A stretch of DNA of 8,670 nt from contig JAKALI010000144.1 in assembly GCA_021813195.1 (NCBI GenBank), positions 1-8,670 of the forward strand, read 5' to 3'. The DNA comes from Pseudomonadota bacterium. Lineage in GTDB: Bacteria; Pseudomonadota; Alphaproteobacteria; Rhizobiales; Hyphomicrobiaceae. The notes below the pieces were generated by a model. That model searched no databases, was not told the DNA's origin, and worked only from the letters and a program-made list of their open reading frames with translations. The position numbers and the translations under genes were made by a program. This document shows positions 3,731-8,670 of the stretch, piece after piece; the stretch's first letter is position 1; every line of letters starts with the position of its first letter.

Positions 3731-6325
3731 ATGGCCTCGCCGCTTGCCGCCCAGAAATCCGAAATTCCCGCGGACCGCCGCGCTCCGGGTGGTCCTGATG
3801 ACCCCAACAGCGGCAATTCCGAGCCCATCGGCGAGTACGTCAGCCTGCCGCAGCCCGGCGACGAATACACCCCGCGTCTAACGGCCGACGGCGGTATCAT
3901 CTATACCATCGGCGAGCCCTACGAGGCGCCGCGCGAGGACGGCGAGTTCTACGCCAACCTGGCCGAGGTGCTGCCCGACCACATCCTCCATGCCATCGCC
4001 TCCGACCTGTTGAACAAGATCGACGAGGACAAGCGCGCCCGCGAGGACGGCGACAAGCTCTACGAGGAGGGCCTACGCCGCACCGGGCTCGGCAAGGATG
4101 CGCCTGGGGGCGCCGAATTTGAAGGCGCTTCCCGCGTCGTCCACCCGCTGATGACGGAGGCCTGCATCGACTACGAGGCCCGCATCATCAAGGAACTGTG
4201 GCCGATCGCCGGCCCGGTCCGGGAGAAGATCGTCGGCGTCGTCACCAAGGAAAAGGCCGAGCGCGCCAAGCGCAAGACCGAGTACATGAACTTCCAGCTC
4301 ACCTACCTCATCAAGGAAGCCCGGGCGACCTTCGAGAGCATGCTGACGCAGGTGCCGCTCGGCGGTGTCCAGTATGTCAAACAGTGGCAGGACCACCGCC
4401 TGAAGCGGCCGCGGTGGCAGTTCATCTCCCGCGACAACGCCTATCTGCCGGCCAACAGCGGTGGCTGGTACTCGGCGCAGCGCCGCACCATCAAGGATAC
4501 GGTTTCCGCCGTCACGCTCCGGGACCGAATCGACTCCGGGCTTTACCGCGATCTTGGCTTGGTCAAGCCGGCCATGGAGCCGGAGGCCACCAAGGCGCAG
4601 GAAGCCAATCAGAAGATCGAGGGCGTCAAGCCCACCGGAATGAACGTCGACGGCGACCGCGACCTCTACGAGACGATGTCCTACCTGGAGATCACCGAGG
4701 AATCCGCGCAAACCCTCAAGCACGAGAAGGCCGGCGAGCTTTATCCCTACCTGATCACCATCGATGTCAGCACCCGACAGGTGCTCGCCCTTTACCGGGA
4801 CTGGGAAGCCGATGACGAAACCCGGGAGCCGATCGACCATATCTTCGAGTTCCCGTTCATCCCGTGGCGCGGTGCCTATGCGATCGGGCTGCCCCAGATC
4901 ATCGGCGGCCTTTCCGGGGCGGCCACCGGCGCCCTGCGCGCCCTCATGGACAGTGCCCATATCGCCAATACCCAAGGCGGTCTGATCCTCAAGGGTTCCG
5001 GCGTCGGCGCCTCCACGAAGCGGCCGGACTTCGGCGAGTTCACCGAGATCGATGCCGGCGGCCTCGCCACACCCGACATCCGGCAGAAGGTCATGCAGTT
5101 CCAGACCAAGGAACCGTCCGGCGTCCTGTTCCAGCTGCTCGGGTTTCTGGTCGAGGCCGGCAAGGGCGCCGTGCGGACCTCGCTCGATGAGATGAACGCC
5201 GAGGGCAATCCCAATGTCCCCGTCGGCACCCAGCTCAGCCGGGTCGAGGAAGGCCTGGTGGTGTTCTCAGCCATCCATGGGCGCATCCATGAGGCCTTCG
5301 ACCGACTGCTCACCGGCCTTCACCGCCTCAACCGGCTCTACCTGCCGGAGATGCTGCGCGTCGATGCCGCCGGTACCGAGATCATGGTCTACCGCCGGGA
5401 CTTTCAGGGGCCGCCGGATGTCCAGCCGGTCAGCGATCCGACGATCTACTCCGACCAGCAGCGCATGGCGCAGATTCAGGCCATTCAGCAGCGCGCCGCC
5501 ATCCAGCCCGGCCTCTACAACATCCGCGCCGTCGAGGAACGATTCCTCAAGTTGATCAAGTTCCCCGACCCTGACGCCATCCTTGCCCCGGCGCCGGAAC
5601 CGCAGGAACTGAATGCCGTCAATGAAAACGTCTCGCTGGCCCTCGGCCGCCCGGTCACGACTTTCCCGGAGCAGGACCATATCGCCCACCTGCAGACCCA
5701 CATCGAGTTTATGGCGAGCCCCGTGTTCGGCGGCAATCCGCTGATCGCCCAGCAATTCCTCGCTCCGGCGCTGAACCACATCCGCGAGCACATCGTCATG
5801 CAGTATGCCAAGATGGCTAACGATTTGGTCTCCGGCGCTGCTAACCGGGCGGCCGTCGATCTGATGTCAACGGATTTTCGGGTCAAGCAGGCCTTCGACC
5901 GGCTGCTGGCGCTGGCGTCCTCGCATGTCATCCCCGAGGCACAGCAGATGTATGCTTGGGCGGCGCCGGCCATCATGCACGCCATCCAGACCCTAGAGGC
6001 CATGGCACCGCCGCCACCGATGGACCCGGCCACGGCCACCGTCGCCGCCGCTCATGCCGAGACGGCCCGGCGCGCTGCCAATGATCAGGCCCAGTCGGCG
6101 CTGGCGGCGGCACGGCTCAAGCAGCAGCAGGATTCCGACGACCAACGCAATGCGATCTACATGCAACGAAACCAGATTTCGGAACAGAACGCCGCCTTGC
6201 AGGCGCAAACCCGCCTTCGGCAGACGGAACTGGAAACCGAATCGGCCCAGAATATCGAGGCGGCACGGATCGAGTCCGGCGGCGGCCGCGGCGGTTTCAG
6301 TGACGGCGCCAGTCTCGGTGCCTGA
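3731..6325 (+). CDS. Portal protein (head-to-tail connector)
   Basis: This is an 864-aa protein. Phage portals assemble as a dodecameric ring at one capsid vertex through which DNA is packaged and ejected. Recognition rests on segments typical of large podovirus-type portals: SRVVHPLMTEACIDYEARIIKEL (about 134-156), the domain with FISRDNAYLPAN (about 231-242), GGLSGAATGALRALMDSAH (about 391-410), and DVQPVSDP..YSDQQRMAQI (about 561-580). The N-terminal 70 residues are Pro/Gly/Asp-rich and probably disordered. Residues about 757-765 are a proline run, followed to about 850 by an Ala/Gln/Arg-rich likely coiled coil, the barrel or crown end, then a Gly-rich tail. At 864 aa it is at the long end for portals. 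ATG 3731 has GAGG 7 nt upstream. No terminase gene precedes it here and no scaffold, protease or capsid gene follows. Confidence 0.87.
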   Translation: MASPLAAQKSEIPADRRAPGGPDDPNSGNSEPIGEYVSLPQPGDEYTPRLTADGGIIYTIGEPYEAPREDGEFYANLAEVLPDHILHAIASDLLNKIDEDKRAREDGDKLYEEGLRRTGLGKDAPGGAEFEGASRVVHPLMTEACIDYEARIIKELWPIAGPVREKIVGVVTKEKAERAKRKTEYMNFQLTYLIKEARATFESMLTQVPLGGVQYVKQWQDHRLKRPRWQFISRDNAYLPANSGGWYSAQRRTIKDTVSAVTLRDRIDSGLYRDLGLVKPAMEPEATKAQEANQKIEGVKPTGMNVDGDRDLYETMSYLEITEESAQTLKHEKAGELYPYLITIDVSTRQVLALYRDWEADDETREPIDHIFEFPFIPWRGAYAIGLPQIIGGLSGAATGALRALMDSAHIANTQGGLILKGSGVGASTKRPDFGEFTEIDAGGLATPDIRQKVMQFQTKEPSGVLFQLLGFLVEAGKGAVRTSLDEMNAEGNPNVPVGTQLSRVEEGLVVFSAIHGRIHEAFDRLLTGLHRLNRLYLPEMLRVDAAGTEIMVYRRDFQGPPDVQPVSDPTIYSDQQRMAQIQAIQQRAAIQPGLYNIRAVEERFLKLIKFPDPDAILAPAPEPQELNAVNENVSLALGRPVTTFPEQDHIAHLQTHIEFMASPVFGGNPLIAQQFLAPALNHIREHIVMQYAKMANDLVSGAANRAAVDLMSTDFRVKQAFDRLLALASSHVIPEAQQMYAWAAPAIMHAIQTLEAMAPPPPMDPATATVAAAHAETARRAANDQAQSALAAARLKQQQDSDDQRNAIYMQRNQISEQNAALQAQTRLRQTELETESAQNIEAARIESGGGRGGFSDGASLGA

Positions 6326-6355
6326 GCGCGACTTGCATCGGCTTCCAAAGCGGTT

Positions 6356-6388
6356 CACCCTCGGCACGTTGAAGCAAGCCAGAGGGTG
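6356..6388 (+). promoter_or_regulatory. Hairpin burying the ribosome-binding site of the cold-shock gene
   Basis: CACCCTC (6356-6362) and GAGGGTG (6382-6388) are exact reverse complements. They extend inward with GGC (6363-6365) pairing to GCC (6378-6380), leaving one bulged A (6381) and a 12-nt loop (6366-6377). The result is a ten-pair, mostly G/C stem ending two bases before the start codon at 6391. The right arm holds the only plausible Shine-Dalgarno site (AGAGGG). Folding would block initiation, so a temperature, protein or RNA switch controlling the cold-shock gene is plausible. No U run follows, so it is not a Rho-independent terminator. Pairing is seen directly; regulation is inferred. 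Confidence 0.6.
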
Positions 6389-6390
6389 TC

Positions 6391-6672
6391 ATGCGCGGGG
6401 TTGTGAAGTTCTTTAACTCGAACAAAGGCTTCGGGTTCATCTCCGGCGACGACGGCAACGACTACCACATGTCCGTCGAGTCGCTGCCGCGCAAACGCCG
6501 TTACGATCCCACCGAGGGCGATATTGTCGAGTTCGAGGCTCGCCAAGGTGCCCGCGGCCAGATCGCCGCCAGGGTCTCGATGGTTGCCGACAAGGATTTT
6601 TCTGAAGCAAGGAAGGACGAAAACGATGCCGTGCATGAACTGCAAGTGGTCGGAACCGGTGAGGGACAATAA
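6391..6672 (+). CDS. Cold-shock-domain protein with C-terminal extension
   Basis: This 93-aa protein has a cold-shock domain at residues 1-66. The opening GVVKFFN and RNP1 motif KGFGFI (12-17) match CspA-type proteins, which bind single-stranded RNA or DNA and melt RNA structure. Two departures are visible: Phe7 replaces the usual Trp of KWFN, and the RNP2 region reads NDYHMSV instead of DVFVHxS, so the canonical Phe and His positions are changed. Residues 67-93 form an acidic tail not found in the usual ~70-aa Csp; its last 15 residues are encoded where the next gene overlaps. The start is fixed by the canonical N-terminus. Its ribosome-binding site is in the hairpin at 6356-6388. It could chaperone phage RNA, regulate its own translation, or act in host takeover. 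Confidence 0.9.
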   Translation: MRGVVKFFNSNKGFGFISGDDGNDYHMSVESLPRKRRYDPTEGDIVEFEARQGARGQIAARVSMVADKDFSEARKDENDAVHELQVVGTGEGQ

Positions 6673-6883
6673 GGGTCAGGTTGTTTTCGGGCAGCCCGTC
6701 CGTGTCTGCAAGCGGTTGCCACCGACGCCGATCTTCGCCCCGGCCCGTGGCGGCCTCGAACTGAAATCGGCATGGCCGACGGTTGGGCTACAGGACACCT
6801 GCGGCGAGTATTTGCCGAACGACGGCGCCGAAGTCGAAACCGCTCAGGTCGCCTTCATTCCCGAACAGGAAACGAAGCAATGA
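6626..6883 (+). CDS. Four-cysteine small protein (85 aa), probable metal-binding
   Basis: Start ATG at 6626 has AAGGAAGGA 8 nt upstream and places the first CxxC at residues 3 and 6, so a later start would lose it. Further cysteines are C28 in VCKRLPPTP and C59 in DTCGEY; a WPTV string lies between. The pattern CxxC-x(n)-CxRxPP-x(n)-WPxV-x(n)-DxCGE(Y/F/W) recurs in small phage and bacterial proteins that I know only as uncharacterised, and suggests one Cys4 site for zinc or an iron-sulfur centre. Metal identity cannot be told from sequence. The gene overlaps the cold-shock gene by 47 nt in another frame and overlaps the AAA+ gene by ATGA, so the three are probably translated together. Confidence 0.82.
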   Translation: MPCMNCKWSEPVRDNKGQVVFGQPVRVCKRLPPTPIFAPARGGLELKSAWPTVGLQDTCGEYLPNDGAEVETAQVAFIPEQETKQ

Positions 6884-7860
6884 GCGCGGCGACCAATGGC
6901 CTTGAGGAATTCGCTGTGCGCGTCGGTCGTAGCTCTCCGCCATCGCGAGGCGGCCAGTCACCGCAGCCGGACATGGGCGCGCTTGCCAGCTCCTACACCG
7001 GAGCAAAATGCTGGGCGCAGGTCGGTGACGGGTTCTTTCCCGTCGGTGAGGCTACACCGAAACTTGCTGCCGGCGCCTATCGCTGCATGTACAGCGACCG
7101 CGGCCCCTACCTCTCGGCAATGAAGCTGGAAGTGGACGCGCTGCTGGCGCTCCCCGATAACGCTGCAGAAACGCTGGTGGCGGAATTCAGCCGCTTCTGG
7201 AAGCTGCGGGCGAGTTTCGAGGATCGCGGCTTTACGTGGAAACGCGGACTACTGATGTGGGGACCGCCGGGCAGCGGCAAGACTTCTGCGATCTGGCAGA
7301 TGGTCTCGCACCTGATTACCGATCTGGACGGCATCGTCATTTTCGTCGAAGACCCCGGACTTGCCACGGCCTGCATCCAGATGGTGCGCCGCATTGAGCC
7401 GGCGCGGCCACTCGTGACCGTGATGGAAGACATCGACGCGCTGACATTGCGCCACGGCGAGCACGGCTATCTCGCACTTCTTGATGGCGAGTCGCAGGTG
7501 AGCAATGTTGTCCATGTTGCGACGACCAACTACCCGGAGCGGTTGGACAAGCGGTTCGTGGACAGGCCGTCGCGGTTCGATACGATCATGCTGGTGGAGA
7601 TGCCGGGCCCCGATGCGCGCCGCTTCTACCTCTCGAAGAAAGAGCCATCACTGGACGAGGTGACGCTTGAGCGCTGGGTCCGGCGCTCCGATGGTTTCAG
7701 TGTTGCGCACCTCCGCGAGCTTATCGTCGCAATCCGCTGTTTCGAGCAGCCAGAGGACGAGGTCTTCAAACGGCTCGAAGTCATGCGCGGCGGCGGTCTC
7801 AGCTCGGACGGCAGCGGCGGTCTCGCGCAGGAGCGCGTCGGCTTCGGTCGGGTGGGGTAG
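6880..7860 (+). CDS. AAA+ ATPase, BCS1-like
   Basis: This is a 326-aa ATPase. Walker A GPPGSGKT is at 128-135; Walker B LVTVMEDIDAL (178-188) has the Glu-Asp-Ile-Asp form seen in BCS1-type AAA proteins; sensor 1 is VVHVATTNYPERLD (210-223, Asn217); the arginine-finger region is DRPSRFD (228-234); and SVAHLREL (274-281) fits the sensor-2 helix. The strings ALLDGE and TTNYPERLD are close to the BCS1 signature. Mitochondrial BCS1 translocates folded Rieske protein and has a membrane anchor; here no transmembrane segment exists and the N-terminal 120 residues are different, so function is not transferable. It could remodel a phage or host protein complex. Start 6880 (ATGA overlap) is preferred over in-frame ATG 6772 inside the previous gene. 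The last 20 residues are Gly-rich and probably flexible. Confidence 0.88.
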   Translation: MSAATNGLEEFAVRVGRSSPPSRGGQSPQPDMGALASSYTGAKCWAQVGDGFFPVGEATPKLAAGAYRCMYSDRGPYLSAMKLEVDALLALPDNAAETLVAEFSRFWKLRASFEDRGFTWKRGLLMWGPPGSGKTSAIWQMVSHLITDLDGIVIFVEDPGLATACIQMVRRIEPARPLVTVMEDIDALTLRHGEHGYLALLDGESQVSNVVHVATTNYPERLDKRFVDRPSRFDTIMLVEMPGPDARRFYLSKKEPSLDEVTLERWVRRSDGFSVAHLRELIVAIRCFEQPEDEVFKRLEVMRGGGLSSDGSGGLAQERVGFGRVG

Positions 7861-7865
7861 GGGCA

Positions 7866-8093
7866 ATGGAGGTAGTCCCAATCCGACACCCGGTCTGCGA
7901 CGCCGTCGTCAACGCCCTCGAAGAACTTCTGGCCGAAGCAAAGACTGGCGATCTGGCCGCCTTCATCATGGTCAAGGTCAGGCATGACGGCAGCTTCGCG
8001 ACGAGCCGCCACGGCGAATCCTCGCAGCGCGAACTGGTCGGAAGCCTTGAGTTCGCCAAGTTCGATCTTATGCGGGCAAGCACGGAGGGTTGA
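7866..8093 (+). CDS. Small hypothetical protein (75 aa)
   Basis: The ATG at 7866 follows the purine-rich TAGGGG, 5 nt after the ATPase stop. The 75-aa product has an N-terminal helix (DAVVNALEELLAEAKTGDL), a beta hairpin-like centre (FIMVKVRHDGSFATSRH) and a C-terminal helix (LVGSLEFAKFDLMRAS). This helix-strand-helix plan is common in small uncharacterised phage proteins, but I cannot name a family. No cysteine cluster, membrane segment or catalytic motif is seen. It lies on the same strand and probably the same message as the ATPase. Confidence 0.75.
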   Translation: MEVVPIRHPVCDAVVNALEELLAEAKTGDLAAFIMVKVRHDGSFATSRHGESSQRELVGSLEFAKFDLMRASTEG

Positions 8094-8405
8094 GTGAGCA
8101 GCCTTGACGATTATTACCGCACTCTCGGACGTGAGGTCGCCATGCTCCAAGGGCGTGCAGCAATCCAGAAATGCAACTGCATGGTGCGGTACAATGACGG
8201 CTGCCAGTTGCCGGCAATCCATTGGAAAGGCGAGTTCTTCGATCCTGCGGGGCGGCCAATCGTAAAACCGACCAGCTATGAGAAAATGCGGTGGTATGAC
8301 ATTGCTGCGGTCATGAAAGAGTGCGGCGAAGTCTTTATCGGCCATATATTCCCAGTATACACTGTGGGCGAGCCAGATGGTGATACAGATACCAAGCAGT
8401 CTTGA
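8094..8405 (+). CDS. Hypothetical protein (103 aa)
   Basis: Start GTG at 8094 directly follows the previous stop and has a strong GGAGG site at 8083-8087, 6 nt upstream. The product is soluble. An N-terminal helix (LDDYYRTLGREVAMLQGR) is followed by a possible metal site, C27-x-C29-x7-C37-x5-H43 (CNCMVRYNDGCQLPAIH), and a segment with paired aromatics. The metal site is only a suggestion from ligand spacing. Family not recognised. The following gene begins within its last 29 nt in another frame. Confidence 0.72.
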   Translation: MSSLDDYYRTLGREVAMLQGRAAIQKCNCMVRYNDGCQLPAIHWKGEFFDPAGRPIVKPTSYEKMRWYDIAAVMKECGEVFIGHIFPVYTVGEPDGDTDTKQS

Positions 8406-8670
8406 AATCTTCGAACCGCTTGCCGGCAAGCCCTATCCCGGCCAGCACGGCGGCCAATGGGCCTATCGCGACCGCCGGGAATGCCCACCGATTGATGCCC
8501 ATGAATTTGCGCTCTGGCCCGGCAAGCCGTCACGGTGGTGGCGCTTCACGATGTGGGTCAAGGAGTGGGGAAATCGCGCCGTCCGCCGCCATGAAATGGC
8601 CGAAGCCCTCAAGGCTACCCGCACGCTCTGGAGCCGTCATCCTTGGATGCGGGCCGGCGAAGTCTGGTGG
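8377..8670 (+). CDS. Trp-rich hypothetical protein, cut by window end
   Basis: The frame is open from ATG at 8377 (followed in frame by a GTG at 8380) to the last base of the window, giving at least 98 residues. The product is Trp- and Arg-rich, with PSRWWRFTMWVKEWGNRAV and RHEMAEALKATRTLWSRH, and no visible motif or signal peptide. It overlaps the previous gene by 29 nt and shows no convincing independent Shine-Dalgarno site, so coupled translation is likely. The true start could be GTG 8380; the C-terminus is unknown. Confidence 0.65.
   Translation, partial: MVIQIPSSLEIFEPLAGKPYPGQHGGQWAYRDRRECPPIDAHEFALWPGKPSRWWRFTMWVKEWGNRAVRRHEMAEALKATRTLWSRHPWMRAGEVWW

Noticed and set aside
4073..4975. 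300-codon open frame on the minus strand inside the portal gene
   Set aside because: It is the antisense shadow of a strongly supported portal gene in GC-rich DNA, has no recognisable motif, and every supported gene is on the plus strand.
6356..6388. Rho-independent terminator after the portal gene
   Set aside because: The stem is strong, but no T run follows; the start codon of the cold-shock gene comes two bases later, so ribosome-site control fits better.
8351..8368. CCCA/TGGG pairing and AT-rich patch as a promoter or hairpin before the last gene
   Set aside because: Only four pairs, inside a coding region, and no -35/-10 pair with correct spacing.
7626..8429. 267-codon minus-strand open frame
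   Set aside because: It covers three plus-strand genes with good ribosome-binding sites; the product shows low-complexity Ser/Arg content typical of an antisense shadow.
1..8670. CRISPR array, tRNA, rRNA, insertion sequence or integrase
   Set aside because: No regularly spaced repeats, tRNA cloverleaf, transposase or recombinase motifs were seen on either strand by eye.

Overview
The window is GC-rich and gene-dense, and every supportable gene is on the plus strand. It looks like part of a tailed bacteriophage or prophage genome. The anchor is an 864-codon portal protein at 3731-6325. Codon and GC use and the style of the small proteins suggest a host in the Alphaproteobacteria, possibly Rhizobiales. 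That host call is inference from general resemblance; no integrase, tRNA, att site or clear host gene is visible, so lytic phage versus prophage cannot be decided.

Layout. Positions 1-55 hold a perfect 8-bp hairpin with a GCAA loop followed by a T-rich run, then the leader of the first small gene. From 56 to 3623 there is a tight run of twelve small genes, most joined by ATGA or GTGA stop-start overlaps: three small proteins of unknown role (one possibly of the DUF5076 type), a lipoprotein, a Cys/His-rich zinc-binding-like protein, an acyl carrier protein (ACP), a zinc-knuckle-like protein with a basic Pro/Ala/Lys linker, a DEDDh 3'-5' exonuclease, and four more small unknown proteins. A 107-bp gap (3624-3730) precedes the portal gene. 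After the portal come a cold-shock-domain protein whose ribosome-binding site lies inside a predicted hairpin, a four-cysteine protein overlapping it by 47 nt, a BCS1-like AAA+ ATPase, and three small genes, the last cut by the window edge.

How the genes might work together. The portal is the only recognisable virion gene. No terminase, scaffold, protease or major capsid gene is seen, so the portal sits among accessory genes rather than in a standard packaging/head order. The chained overlaps imply long polycistronic messages with translational coupling. The exonuclease, cold-shock protein and AAA+ ATPase fit roles in nucleic-acid or protein remodelling during infection. The ACP is the clearest oddity: it has the Asp-Ser-Leu phosphopantetheine site, but no partner acyl enzyme is in the window.

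Most promising for follow-up are the hairpin that buries the cold-shock gene's ribosome-binding site (6356-6388), the phage ACP coupled to a basic zinc-knuckle protein (1462-2162), and the cold-shock / four-Cys / BCS1-like AAA+ cassette (6391-7860).
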